DNA of 64,000 nt, taken from positions 1,674,001 to 1,738,000 of the forward strand of contig JADJXK010000002.1 in assembly GCA_016710325.1 (NCBI GenBank), written 5' to 3'. Position 1 is the first letter of the stretch. The number at the start of each line of letters is the position of its first letter. This DNA comes from Candidatus Leptofilum proximum. GTDB taxonomy: Bacteria; Chloroflexota; Anaerolineae; Promineifilales; Promineifilaceae. The notes beneath the pieces were generated by a model. That model was given only the letters and a program-made list of their open reading frames with translations. It searched no databases and was not told the origin of the DNA. Of the stretch, positions 8,427 through 17,428 are shown piece by piece. The translations under genes were made by a program, and so were the position numbers.

Positions 8427-10442
8427 TTAATTACCCACCAAAGATCGCACTTCACCCGCCGTGCCACAGCCCAGAGCCTGTTCGGCCAGCTTTTGGGCGG
8501 CGGCGTAGGTCAGCGTGCGCACCTGGGCTTTGACCAGGGCAATCGACGGCACGCTGACGCTCAACTCATCCACCCCCAACCCCAGCAAAATCGGCACGGC
8601 CTGCGGATCCGCCCCCAGCGCACCACAGACGCCCACCCACTTCCCGGCAGCGTGGGCTGCCTTCACGGTACCGTCGATCAGCCGCAAAACGGCCGGATGC
8701 AAGCCATCGGACTTACCCGCCAGGCTCGGATGCATGCGATCCATGGCCAGGGTGTACTGCGTCAAATCATTGGTGCCCACGGAGAAGAAATCGACCTCCT
8801 GGGCAAATTTATCGGCCATCAGGGCGGCCGAGGGAATTTCAATCATGATGCCCACTTCGACGGCCGGGGCATTGAGTTCGGCGCGAATTTCATCCACCAT
8901 CGTTTTGGCCGCGTGCCATTCGGACAAATCGGCCACCATGGGGAACATAATGCGCAGCGCGCCAAACTCGGCGGCGCGCAGGATGGCGCGGAGCTGTTCA
9001 CGCAGCAGTTCCGGCCGGTTCAGGCAGAGGCGCAGGCCGCGCTCGCCTAAAAATGGATTGTCTTCCGGCGGCACCTGCACGTAAGGCAGCGGCTTGTCGC
9101 CGCCGATGTCCAGCGTACGCACGACGACTGGTTTGCCCGCCATCGCCTCAGCAATCTGGCGGTAGACTGCAAATTGTTCATCTTCAGAAGGCGGGGTGGC
9201 CCGGCCCAGGAAGAGGAATTCGGTGCGCAGCAGGCCCACGGCCTCGGCGCCGGATTCGTGGGCGTTTTGGGCATCCTTCACGCCGCCAATGTTGGCCGCA
9301 ACTTCGATGTGATGGTTGTCCTGGGTAATTGCGGGCATGCCAGCCTGGGCCTTAGCTTCTTGCTCCTGCTGTTTGGCGACCGCCTGGCTGCTTTGTGCGG
9401 CCGTTTGCGCCGCCTCGTCTGGGTTGATCTGGATGATGCCCGTGATGCCGTCGAGGATAACGGCCGTTCCATCCCCAATCTCCAGCAGCCCCGCCCCCGC
9501 ACTCACCACAGCGGGTAAACCCAGGGCCCGGGCAATGATAGCCGAGTGCGCCGTGGGGCCGCCTACGGCCGTAGCAAACCCCAGCACCTTTTGCGGATCG
9601 AGCGTGGCCGTATCCGAGGGCGTCAGGTCGTGAGCGATGACCACCACGGGATGATCGGGCCATTTAATGCCTGCCGCGTCTTCCCCGGCCAGCAGCTTCA
9701 GGATGCGATTGCCCACATCACGAATGTCGGCGGCGCGGGCCGCCAGCAGCGGATCGTCCAGGCTGGCCATCAGGCTGGCCCGCTCCTGGATGGCAGCCTG
9801 CCACGCCTGGGCCGCGTTTTGCTGTGCCTGAATTTTTTGCTGCACCGCTTCCAGCAAATCCTCATCGGTGAGCAGTTCACGATGCACGTCAAAAATGGCG
9901 GCTTCGTCCGGGGCATGGACCTGCATCTGGTCGCGCAGGGCAGCCAGCTGGGCCTGTCCCTCGGCCAGGGCGGCACTGAGGCGGGTTTGTTCGGCCTGCA
10001 CCCCGGCAAAGGTTTCGGCAATGGTGACGGCCGTTGGCCGCATCTGAAACACCGGGCCAATGGCCAAACCGGGAGCCGCCCCCACGCCACGCAGACCGTT
10101 GGGAACCGCCTGAGCGGCAGGATAACCGTTGGTAATCACCGCCGGTTGGGGTGGCGCAGCGAGCGCAGGTGTCTGATCGCCTTCCCCCAGGCCATCGGCA
10201 ACGGCCGTTTGCAACGCTTCGGCGGCCAGGTCCTCATCGGCACCGCTGACTTCTACCAGGATTTTGCCGCCGTGTGCCACCCCCAGGCCCAGCACGGCAA
10301 TCAGGCTTTTGGCGTTAACCTTTTTGCTGCCGTACAAAACACGAATGTCGGCCTGGTACCGCTTGGCGGTAGTCACAAACACCTTGGCCGGGCGGGCATG
10401 TAACCCCGTGGCATTTTCAATGACAAAGTTTAGCTGTTTCAC
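8427..10442 (-). CDS. HPr-enzyme I fusion of the phosphotransferase system
   Basis: This 671-residue protein carries both general PTS phosphocarriers. Residues 1-88 are HPr, with the phosphorylatable His15 in ATGLHARPA and a Ser46 (NAKSLIAVLGLG), the site used by HPr kinase in Gram-positive bacteria. A linker rich in Ala/Pro (about 90-115) leads to enzyme I. The active His lies in GGPTAHSAIIARALG (near residue 298), and the PEP-binding barrel includes LRTEFLFLGR, VRTLDIGGDKPLPY and the C-terminal GVCGALGADP with the conserved Cys. It takes phosphate from PEP and passes it to the EIIA encoded next. The HPr-EI order without an EIIA module differs from the FPr proteins of enterobacteria. It probably serves only this transporter. 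Confidence 0.95.
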   Translation of the reverse strand: MKQLNFVIENATGLHARPAKVFVTTAKRYQADIRVLYGSKKVNAKSLIAVLGLGVAHGGKILVEVSGADEDLAAEALQTAVADGLGEGDQTPALAAPPQPAVITNGYPAAQAVPNGLRGVGAAPGLAIGPVFQMRPTAVTIAETFAGVQAEQTRLSAALAEGQAQLAALRDQMQVHAPDEAAIFDVHRELLTDEDLLEAVQQKIQAQQNAAQAWQAAIQERASLMASLDDPLLAARAADIRDVGNRILKLLAGEDAAGIKWPDHPVVVIAHDLTPSDTATLDPQKVLGFATAVGGPTAHSAIIARALGLPAVVSAGAGLLEIGDGTAVILDGITGIIQINPDEAAQTAAQSSQAVAKQQEQEAKAQAGMPAITQDNHHIEVAANIGGVKDAQNAHESGAEAVGLLRTEFLFLGRATPPSEDEQFAVYRQIAEAMAGKPVVVRTLDIGGDKPLPYVQVPPEDNPFLGERGLRLCLNRPELLREQLRAILRAAEFGALRIMFPMVADLSEWHAAKTMVDEIRAELNAPAVEVGIMIEIPSAALMADKFAQEVDFFSVGTNDLTQYTLAMDRMHPSLAGKSDGLHPAVLRLIDGTVKAAHAAGKWVGVCGALGADPQAVPILLGLGVDELSVSVPSIALVKAQVRTLTYAAAQKLAEQALGCGTAGEVRSLVGN

Positions 10443-10502
10443 AGCACTGCATCCTTTGTTGGTTTTTCTGGGAAACGGCCGTCCCCAAAGTCCGGCCCCA
10501 AT

Positions 10503-10952
10503 TTACACGCTGTCGGGCACGCCGTTCAGACAGTTCAGAATGAGATCCACGTCCCCGGTTTTGGCCAGCTGCTCCGCCATGTCCGGGTCTTCGATGGCCT
10601 CGGCCAGGTTAGACAGCACCGTCATGTGCTCATCTGAATTGGCGGCAATGCCAATGATGAGGTAAGCCAGCTCGTCCGCATCATCTTCGTCCCACACCAC
10701 ACCAGCGGGTACTTGCAGCACCGAAATACCGGTCTGATTGATGTGCCCACGGTCGTCGTACTGGCCGTGGGGAATAGACACACCGTTGCCCAGGTAAGTG
10801 GACATGGTCGCTTCACGTGCCAGCATGCCGTCTACATAGGGCGCGGCCACACAGCCGCTGTCTACCAGCAGAGCACCCACCTGGCGAATGGCATCTTGTT
10901 TGTCTACGGCCGTAGCGTGCAGCTTGATCCTATTTTTCTCCAAAATTGCCAT
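10503..10952 (-). CDS. PTS EIIA, mannitol/fructose type
   Basis: This 149-residue cytoplasmic phosphocarrier of the mannitol/fructose EIIA family has its active His at residue 62 in GVSIPHGQYDD. It accepts phosphate from HPr and passes it to EIIB. Its length fits a stand-alone EIIA (about 145-150). It starts 1 base after the EIIB stop, so the two are cotranscribed, and it is followed by HPr-EI after 60 bases. Confidence 0.94.
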   Translation of the reverse strand: MAILEKNRIKLHATAVDKQDAIRQVGALLVDSGCVAAPYVDGMLAREATMSTYLGNGVSIPHGQYDDRGHINQTGISVLQVPAGVVWDEDDADELAYLIIGIAANSDEHMTVLSNLAEAIEDPDMAEQLAKTGDVDLILNCLNGVPDSV

Positions 10953-10953
10953 T

Positions 10954-11289
10954 TTACCCCCCTACGGTATCTTCAATATTGCCATTTTCCACAAAGGCAT
11001 TCACCAGCTTGTCAAAAGCGGGATCATTCAGGAAATGGTTAAACGTCACCACCACTGCGTCTGGCACCCGATTCCGCACAACCTTGGCCAACCCTTTATG
11101 GACCACCACAACCTGGGCATCAGCAGGAATCGCTCGGGCCGGTTTATGCACTACGGACACACCAGATACGTTGGCCTTCTTCAACTTCTTCTTGAGCGCG
11201 TTGACGCTCATGAGGCTGGAGCCCATGCCTGCTTCGCACGCTAAAATGATCGTTTTGACATTTGCCGCATCAATCGAACCTGCCATCAT
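10954..11289 (-). CDS. PTS EIIB, mannitol type
   Basis: This 111-residue EIIB has the phosphocysteine loop IILACEAGMGSS (Cys18), typical of the mannitol EIIB fold. It transfers phosphate from EIIA to the sugar bound by EIIC during import. A second ATG one codon later is equally possible as the start. In many bacteria EIIB is fused to EIIC in MtlA. Here it is separate and lies 70 bases after EIIC, behind a hairpin. Confidence 0.94.
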   Translation of the reverse strand: MMAGSIDAANVKTIILACEAGMGSSLMSVNALKKKLKKANVSGVSVVHKPARAIPADAQVVVVHKGLAKVVRNRVPDAVVVTFNHFLNDPAFDKLVNAFVENGNIEDTVGG

Positions 11290-11309
11290 AAACCTCTTTT
11301 TTCAGTGGG

Positions 11310-11343
11310 AAGGCCCTGAACGGCCGTTGCCGTCCAGGGCCTT
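11310..11343. terminator. intercistronic hairpin between EIIC and EIIB
   Basis: AAGGCCCTG and CAGGGCCTT arms (11310-11318, 11335-11343) enclose an ACGGCCGT copy. The T-run follows the stem on the plus strand, whereas the operon runs on the minus strand, so within the operon it more likely acts as an RNA-stability or attenuation hairpin than as a true terminator. Confidence 0.6.
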
Positions 11344-11359
11344 TTTGTTATCAATCAAA

Positions 11360-12427
11360 TCAGGCGAGTCCGGGAACGCCAGCCGCTTCGGCTTCCATGG
11401 CTGCTTCTTCTTCGCTTTCCTGAACCGGACGCAGGCGCAGAATCACCATGCCAACGGCAGCCGCTACCGCCGTACCAATGAGCACGCCGGTGAGCACCGC
11501 GAAGTGCTGCCCGCGCGGAATGACGGCCAGGTAGGCAAAGATGGAACCAGGGGATGGTGTCGCTACCAGCCCGGCATTGGTGATGGTGAACCACAGGTCC
11601 GCAGCCAAACCACCGGAAATCACCGACAGGATCATGATGGGGTGAGCCAGCACGTAGGGGAAGTAAATCTCATGGATGCCACCCAGGAAGTGGATGATCA
11701 TCGCCCCAGGCGCTGATTCCTTGAGCAAACCTTTACCGGCCACGTAATAAGCAATCAGCAGGCCAAGGCCGGGTCCCGGATTTGTTTCCAGCAAGAAGTG
11801 CAGCGCCCGCCCAGTCTCCTCGGCAGCGGCCACGCCCAGCGGGGCCAACACACCATGATTCAGGGCATTGTTCAAGAACAGAACTTTGGCTGGCTCAATG
11901 ACAATAGCAGCCAATGGGAGCAGCCGCGCGGTTACCAAAGCGTCTACTAAAGAGCCAGCTGCGTCACTGATCGCGGTAACGACGGGGCCAATCAGCACAT
12001 TGCCGATGAGGGCCAAAACAACCGCTAAAATTCCGGCCGAAAAGTTGTTAATCAACATTTCAAAACCAACGGGAATGCGATCTTCCAGGACCTCATCAAT
12101 CTTTTTCATGACCCAACCGCCCAGAGGACCCATAATCATCGCACCCAAAAACATGGGGATATCTGCCCCAACGACCACACCCATGGTGGACGCGGCGCCC
12201 ACAACACCACCGCGTACGCCATGAATCATCTTGCCACCCGTGTAGCCAATCAAAATGGGCAGCAAGTACAAAATCATGGGGCCAACCATCTCGCCAAATT
12301 TTTCATTGGGAAGCCAACCAGTAGGAATAAAGAGGGCAGTGATTAACCCCCAGGCAATGAAGGCGCCAATATTGGGAATAATCATCCCGGCCAAAAAACC
12401 ACCAAACTGCTGAATTCTTTCTCTCAT
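11360..12427 (-). CDS. mtlA: PTS EIIC, mannitol type permease
   Basis: This 355-residue membrane component recognises and translocates the sugar alcohol. It opens MRERIQQFGGFLAGMIIPNIGAFIAWG as in MtlA. KMIHGVRGGVVGA and the substrate-site loop HFLGGIHEIYFPYVL (GIxE-type motif) are characteristic of mannitol EIIC. The C-terminus ends in a short acidic tail rather than the fused EIIB/EIIA of E. coli MtlA. It heads a run EIIC-EIIB-EIIA-HPr/EI that is a complete PEP-to-sugar relay. The true substrate could be mannitol or a related hexitol or ketose, and no mannitol-1-phosphate dehydrogenase of the MtlD family is visible. Confidence 0.93.
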   Translation of the reverse strand: MRERIQQFGGFLAGMIIPNIGAFIAWGLITALFIPTGWLPNEKFGEMVGPMILYLLPILIGYTGGKMIHGVRGGVVGAASTMGVVVGADIPMFLGAMIMGPLGGWVMKKIDEVLEDRIPVGFEMLINNFSAGILAVVLALIGNVLIGPVVTAISDAAGSLVDALVTARLLPLAAIVIEPAKVLFLNNALNHGVLAPLGVAAAEETGRALHFLLETNPGPGLGLLIAYYVAGKGLLKESAPGAMIIHFLGGIHEIYFPYVLAHPIMILSVISGGLAADLWFTITNAGLVATPSPGSIFAYLAVIPRGQHFAVLTGVLIGTAVAAAVGMVILRLRPVQESEEEAAMEAEAAGVPGLA

Positions 12428-12626
12428 TTCACCTCTCCTTGATAAAAAATAATGAGTAACATCTTGCTACCGTATCTGTGCGACAGGCAGCATTAACCAG
12501 CCGGGCGCCAGGTCATCGGAGAATCGCTTTTAACAAAAGCGACATATCCGATAATCCAGAATCCGATTCAAAAACCAGCAAATGTTATTTAAAGATTTCG
12601 TCTGTTCCGTTTGTTTGCTGCGGCCG

Positions 12627-14189
12627 TCAGGCTAACCATTGGGTAATGACAGCGATGTCTTCAGCCGACAGCAGCGGATGAACTTGAATGACTGAGTGTT
12701 GGTTTGAATATTCTCGTGGCAGCGGCACTGTAGTGATGATCAGCTGTGCCGACTGCATCTCCTCTGGGTTCAGTTCCCTTAGCGATAAAACATCTAATTT
12801 GCCCAGGCGAGGGAAGCGGGCTTTGAGCCGGGCGACCAGCAGCTGGGCGGTGGCCATGCCGCTGGGGCATACCACAATGACGCGGTTGAGGCGATTCGGC
12901 CGTTCCCGGATAAACGCAGCGCGTAACAGCAAAACCAGATTGTTCACTTCGTCATCTGGTAAGACGATGCCCGTTTCCGCATTAATCTCTTCGGCCAGCT
13001 GGACCGCAATCGTTGATTCAAAAGCGTATTTTTCTGGCAGATTATGCATGTAGCTGATGGGCGGCGACCACAAGTTGAACCGCTGGCGCATACAGGCGGG
13101 AATAAGATGGGCGGCCAGGCCGTCGCGCAGGGCGCTGTCGTCCTGTATGGCCGGGACGCGATACGCCTGGGCAATGCCGCGCATCAGGCTGTCTAGCAGC
13201 GCCTGGAAGGGCTCATCCATTGCCAGGTCCGAGGGCCAGATATTGTTGCGCGACCCGGCGAGCAAGTGCATGGTAAGGTACGCCGTTTCGGCAGCTTGCT
13301 GCGCTTCGGGCAGCTGAATACTCAGCTGGTCCAGCAGTTGGGCGGCTACGTGCCACACGGTCTGGCAAGTCTGCCGGTCGAAGGCCGGGTGGATGGTACG
13401 GGCAATCTGGCCATTTTGAATGCGCTGCTGCTGCACGGCAATGATCAGGGACAGGTAGAGGACGGCATTGTCGGTAAAACGGCCGTTCAGCTGCACTTCC
13501 GCATAACTCACCAGGTTCATGGCCTGCCGGGTGTGCCACTGCCGCACCAGCTGGTGCACATGGTTGGCCAGGGGCATTAAATCGGCGTCGTTGGCCAGTT
13601 CGTATTCCAACCCGGCAATGTGCGACATATGCATGAGCGGGTCACTGAATGGTGTGTCCCCCCAGAGGACGGCCGTAATTGCCTGGCGCTGCTGAACTTC
13701 TGATCCGGCCAGCATAAAACCAAAGTTGGGGCGCCTTTCTAACGTCAGGCCAAACGTTTCAATCCAGCCTTCGATCAAATCCAAATCTTTCAGAATAGTG
13801 GTGCGCGAGACGCCGCTTTCCTGCTGGAGCTGGTACAAAATGAGCGGTTCGGCCACCGTGAGCAGGTTCAGCGCCAGCAGCTGCTGCCGCTGCCCCGGCG
13901 TGAGCTGCAGCCGAATGTTGGCCTGCGACGCCAGTTCGGTGAGCAAATCCTGACGGTAATCGGCTGGGCAGGCGACCTGCACGCCAACGCCGGGGATCAT
14001 GTCCAGGTCGGCGTCATGTTCCACCAGCCACATTTTGATTGGCTTCAGGCTGTAGGAAACCTGGCGCGGCGTCAGCCCAACCCGGCGGCCCACATCTGCG
14101 GTGACAACGGCCGTTTCGGCCGTTAGCAGGTAATGAAGCAAATCTCGTTGGCGAGTCGTCAGCGAAATCATTGGCTCAATAATAATCAT
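12627..14189 (-). CDS. mtlR: BglG/MtlR-type PRD transcriptional activator
   Basis: This 520-residue regulator has N-terminal DNA-binding helix-turn-helix segments (TTRQRDLLHYLLTAE and SGVSRTTILKDLDLIEGW), two PTS-regulation domains in the middle (roughly residues 180-400, each with conserved His such as HMSHIAGLEYEL and TAYLTMHLL), and a C-terminal EIIB-like domain with the Cys loop VVCPSGMATAQLL. MtlR-type proteins are phosphorylated by HPr and by the cognate EII and switch on the transporter operon when sugar is present. It lies directly upstream of EIIC in the same direction, with a 199-base gap that should contain the operon promoter. A TATAAT lies at 14228-14233 on the minus strand upstream of its own start. 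Confidence 0.92.
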   Translation of the reverse strand: MIIIEPMISLTTRQRDLLHYLLTAETAVVTADVGRRVGLTPRQVSYSLKPIKMWLVEHDADLDMIPGVGVQVACPADYRQDLLTELASQANIRLQLTPGQRQQLLALNLLTVAEPLILYQLQQESGVSRTTILKDLDLIEGWIETFGLTLERRPNFGFMLAGSEVQQRQAITAVLWGDTPFSDPLMHMSHIAGLEYELANDADLMPLANHVHQLVRQWHTRQAMNLVSYAEVQLNGRFTDNAVLYLSLIIAVQQQRIQNGQIARTIHPAFDRQTCQTVWHVAAQLLDQLSIQLPEAQQAAETAYLTMHLLAGSRNNIWPSDLAMDEPFQALLDSLMRGIAQAYRVPAIQDDSALRDGLAAHLIPACMRQRFNLWSPPISYMHNLPEKYAFESTIAVQLAEEINAETGIVLPDDEVNNLVLLLRAAFIRERPNRLNRVIVVCPSGMATAQLLVARLKARFPRLGKLDVLSLRELNPEEMQSAQLIITTVPLPREYSNQHSVIQVHPLLSAEDIAVITQWLA

Positions 14190-14346
14190 TTACCTTTGAA
14201 ACTGGATTCTCTCTTCCGAATGGTTGCATTATATAGGCAAGATCACCAAATCTGCTGGGGGAAATGTTGTCAATTTTTGCCAACACCTTCTGACAAAAGT
14301 TGACTATTTGCGACGAAGCGGGGAGAAATTGGGTTTTGGGGAAGTT

Positions 14347-14382
14347 ATTGAGTAATTGGGTAATTGGACAATTACTCAATTA
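14347..14382. repeat. family B repeat, left piece cut by the IS
   Basis: Tandem words of TAATTGGG/ATTGAGTA type followed by their complement form a short hairpin. The matching remainder lies at 15903-15930 on the far side of the insertion sequence. Other family B copies are at 31285 and 49151. Confidence 0.8.
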
Positions 14383-15902
14383 CTCTAGTTTCCGCTAAAG
14401 AATTAACATAAAAAGACTTCATTGAAAAATTAAAATTCGTTGGCAAATCTTTTGCCAATGACAGAACCTTAAAAATGTGACAAAAAAGACCAAAAGCTAA
14501 GTCAAAACAGCCACCGCTGTTTGTTTTTGTCTGCGGTGGGCGGCAATTCCTTTGGGCAAATGGTCCGTGACAGCTGGTTTTTGGCGAAGTCGCCCTGGTA
14601 AAGGGTAACTTTGCGGAAAAGGCAGACCGGCCAAAGCCCGACGGAAGCGGCCTGGGGTTGGTTGGGGATTTCTATCCCAGAACCCAGTTGGGATGGTTGG
14701 ATGCAAGGCTGCCAATCCCGTCAGAATGGAACCGGCCAAGAGCACCAACTCTGGTAAGCGTTGACAAGTTTCCTGAGCAAAGACAAACTGGCGATGAGCC
14801 CCTACCATTTGCTTGCCCGCCAGCGGCAATTGCTCAATCGGCCAGCGGTCGGTGTAAAGGGCATGAACCGTCGGCGCTTGCAGTTTGACATTGGTGCCCA
14901 CCAAAAGAGGGTCCTTATAGCGGGGGTCGCTGATGGCATAGATATCAAACAAGTCGGCCTCTGGGCTGGGTTGAACGTCAGGGCGCACCAGGTCATACCA
15001 GACGTTAGCGGTTATCGCCTCGCCTGTTGCCAATTGCCAGGTGACGGTCGCATCGGCTGGGGTCGCGGCGATTTCCCGTCCCTTGTAGCTTCGCACCCGT
15101 GGCCGGACGCGGCGACCGTAAGATGGCTTGACGCCTCTTTGCCCTGGGGTGTAGGCGATGTAGTTACGGCGGGCCGTGCCATTTTTGGCCAAGCGGACCA
15201 GGTAACGGGCCACTTTGGCCTGGTGGACATCTTTGAGCTTGAAGCCAGCGTCGGCCAGCAGGATTTCCAGCAAATCCAGGACACGAGCCGCTTTCTTGAG
15301 CAACGATTCCTTGAGCGCCGCTTCGCCAGGGTCTTGCGGATTCACCCGCACCATGTGGCTGGGCAAAGCGATGCGTTTGCCTTTCACCTGCCCCACCCGT
15401 GCAATCAGTCCCAAAATGACCGCCGGTAACGCTTTCTCGGCCACACTGTGATAATACTTGGAAGCCAACCCTTGCAGTTTGGGCCGCCAGAACGGGGTTG
15501 TGTCAATGGCCACCGCATAATAGCCTTCGTAACGACAAGGTTGCCATTGACGGGCTTGCATGTATTTATCCCACTCGACGATCAGTTCACTGATTTGCCA
15601 CACCCCACTGCGCAAGGCAGCCCAGGCGCGTCGCACCGCCTCTTCGCCAATCCCGGTTGATTGCAAGGCTGGAAATAAAGCACCTCGATGCGTTAGCAAG
15701 GAACCGCTGACCAACATCCACAAAAAATGGAGCATGGCGAGATTGGTGCCAATGGGCAAGTTGGTTACAATTGCTATCAGAGCTGACATTGTTGGTTCTG
15801 TTACTGGTGGCATGTTCTGGTTTCCTTTTTGGTCGAAGGTTTTAACCAATAACATGCCACCAATTTTCTTTTTTGTCACATTTCACTTAGCGGAAAGTAG
15901 AG
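14383..15902. mobile_element. IS4-like insertion sequence, 1520 bp
   Basis: Terminal inverted repeats of 16 bases with one mismatch, CTCTAGTTTCCGCTAA at 14383-14398 and its partner at 15887-15902, bracket a single transposase gene. A second, perfect 15-base inverted pair lies inside (14474-14488 and 15868-15882). The flanks are two parts of one family B intergenic repeat, which shows an insertion into that repeat. A clean target-site duplication cannot be resolved because the flanks are themselves repetitive. The element contains no copy of the ACGGCCGT palindrome that is dense elsewhere. Confidence 0.85.
14497..15813 (-). CDS. DDE transposase, IS4-like
   Basis: This 438-residue transposase has the first catalytic Asp in YYAVAIDTTPFW, the second in ILLADAGFKL, and the Glu in a textbook Y-(2)-R-(3)-E-(6)-K arrangement (YTDRWPIEQLPLAGK) typical of IS4-family enzymes. 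It cuts and joins the ends of the surrounding element. The frame is open to an ATG at 15879, but that start lies within the inner inverted repeat and has no ribosome site. The ATG at 15813 has AAGGA upstream and is preferred. The frame is intact, so the element may be active. Confidence 0.9.
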   Translation of the reverse strand: MPPVTEPTMSALIAIVTNLPIGTNLAMLHFLWMLVSGSLLTHRGALFPALQSTGIGEEAVRRAWAALRSGVWQISELIVEWDKYMQARQWQPCRYEGYYAVAIDTTPFWRPKLQGLASKYYHSVAEKALPAVILGLIARVGQVKGKRIALPSHMVRVNPQDPGEAALKESLLKKAARVLDLLEILLADAGFKLKDVHQAKVARYLVRLAKNGTARRNYIAYTPGQRGVKPSYGRRVRPRVRSYKGREIAATPADATVTWQLATGEAITANVWYDLVRPDVQPSPEADLFDIYAISDPRYKDPLLVGTNVKLQAPTVHALYTDRWPIEQLPLAGKQMVGAHRQFVFAQETCQRLPELVLLAGSILTGLAALHPTIPTGFWDRNPQPTPGRFRRALAGLPFPQSYPLPGRLRQKPAVTDHLPKGIAAHRRQKQTAVAVLT

Positions 15903-15930
15903 AATTACCCAATTACTTAATTACATTACA
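15903..15930. repeat. family B repeat, right piece cut by the IS
   Basis: GAATTACCCAATTACTTAA-type words continue the repeat interrupted by the insertion sequence. Together with 14347-14382 they would form one element of about 65 bases like those at 31285 and 49151. Confidence 0.75.
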
Positions 15931-15961
15931 TCTACTTCTGGAGCGTGTAAAAAGGCCGGTG

Positions 15962-17428
15962 CTAGCCGCCGTACACCAAACGCAGCACCTGCGGCGTTAC
16001 GTAGCCTTCTACCAGCGCCGCCAGCAGCAGCAGCGGAACGCCCAGCCCTAGCAAGATGCGCCAGAATTCGGCCCCGCGAATGATAAACATTTCGCTCAGC
16101 GAACGGTCAGAGAGTGGGGCAAAGGTTATCGTTTGCCAGCGCAGCGCCGACGCCCCGATGAGCAGCAAAGTGGGCAGCTCCAAAATGGCGTGGGGCACGA
16201 CTGTACCCAGCAAAAACTGCGTTGGGCTTTCCCCCGCCATATAAAACTGCATGGCAATAAAGCTGATGATGCCCCAGGGCAGCATAAAAATGAGCACCCC
16301 CAGCACGCCCAGGGTAAAAATGCCCAAAATCGTTTGCAGCAGCACCGACCGCACGTTTTGGCCCACAATAAACAGCGGCAAGGCGGTCAGGTATACTTCC
16401 AGCCCGGCCAGATTGGTGAGCAAATTTTCGCCGCTCAGCTGCGTTTTTAAGTTGTCGGGGAAGGGATACTGGCGGGCCATAAAAATGCCAAGGACGGCCG
16501 CGCCCACCACCGCCAATGTCAGTGCGGCTATCGGCAGCCGCAGGCTGGGCACAATGGCCAGGGTCTGTTTGAACCAGGTGAGGGGATTGGGGTAACGGCC
16601 GTTCCCCAGCTGCGTCTTGCCGGAAAAATAGCCCCAAAACTGGCGCACCATCCAGCCAATGCGAATCTGGTCAATGTCCCGCCCCAGCAGCTCCTCTCGA
16701 TTAAACAGGGAGAGACCCATACGCATGAGGACAACGGCCGTAATCGTCAACGCCAGCAGCAGCCACCAGAGGCCATCGTGGTTGCCCCAAAACAGGGCCG
16801 CCGCCTCCGCCTGGATCAAAATCGCCATGGGCACGATGATGAAGCTGGCCAGCAGGTTGGCGGCGCGTACGCTGGTCGCCTGGCTGGACACCACCACCGC
16901 CCCGGCCACCATGATGATGCCCTGCACCGTCGTCAGCAAAATCGTCTGGGCCACCAGCTGGAACTCAGGCTGCCAGTCCACCGAGATGGCCAGCCCGATC
17001 ATGTACACCGCCATGCCCAGGTAGCTGGCCGACAGGGGCGGCACCAACGCCGCCAGCATCTTGCCCGCATACAGCTGGCCATTGCTCAACGGCGTAGAGA
17101 GCAGCGGCTCCATGCTCTTGCGCTCTTTCTCGCCCACAAACGTCTCCAGGGCAATAATGAGCGAAAACGACATGGGGAAAAAGCCCACCACCAGCAGCAA
17201 GAAGGGGATCAGCTGGTTGGCAATCACCTCCGCGCCAAAATCGGCCACAAAGTTGAGCAGGCGCGAGGCGGTAAAATTCATCAGCGCAGGAAAAACGAGG
17301 GTGAGCACAAAGATGGGAATGATGATGCGCCAGTCGCGGAACGAATCGCGAATCTCGCGGCGGGCGACTACCATCATCATCATAAAATCATGCTTTTTGG
17401 GGAGATGGTTGAGTGTCAGGGCGGTCAT
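15962..17428 (-). CDS. ABC-2 permease fused to a SpoIIM-like domain
   Basis: This 488-residue membrane protein has an N-terminal half that is an ABC-2 exporter permease of the NatB/YhaP type: REIRDSFRDWRIIIPIF, then a large extracytoplasmic part, then ETFVGEKERKSMEPLLSTPL, the conserved motif before the core helices. The C-terminal 150 residues look like SpoIIM (DUF95): NVRSVLLQTILGIFTLG, then GTVVPHAILELPTLLLIGAS and a final ALVEGYVTPQV. In SpoIIM the PHGILELPA motif is diagnostic. The gene overlaps the ATPase gene by 4 bases (ATGA), so the two form one exporter. The substrate is unknown; sodium, drugs or lipids are possible. This pairing of domains in one chain is unusual. Confidence 0.87.
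   Translation of the reverse strand: MTALTLNHLPKKHDFMMMMVVARREIRDSFRDWRIIIPIFVLTLVFPALMNFTASRLLNFVADFGAEVIANQLIPFLLLVVGFFPMSFSLIIALETFVGEKERKSMEPLLSTPLSNGQLYAGKMLAALVPPLSASYLGMAVYMIGLAISVDWQPEFQLVAQTILLTTVQGIIMVAGAVVVSSQATSVRAANLLASFIIVPMAILIQAEAAALFWGNHDGLWWLLLALTITAVVLMRMGLSLFNREELLGRDIDQIRIGWMVRQFWGYFSGKTQLGNGRYPNPLTWFKQTLAIVPSLRLPIAALTLAVVGAAVLGIFMARQYPFPDNLKTQLSGENLLTNLAGLEVYLTALPLFIVGQNVRSVLLQTILGIFTLGVLGVLIFMLPWGIISFIAMQFYMAGESPTQFLLGTVVPHAILELPTLLLIGASALRWQTITFAPLSDRSLSEMFIIRGAEFWRILLGLGVPLLLLAALVEGYVTPQVLRLVYGG

Noticed and set aside
14383..15902. Clean target-site duplication of the IS
   Set aside because: Both flanks are pieces of a repetitive AATTAC-rich element, so any short direct repeat is ambiguous.
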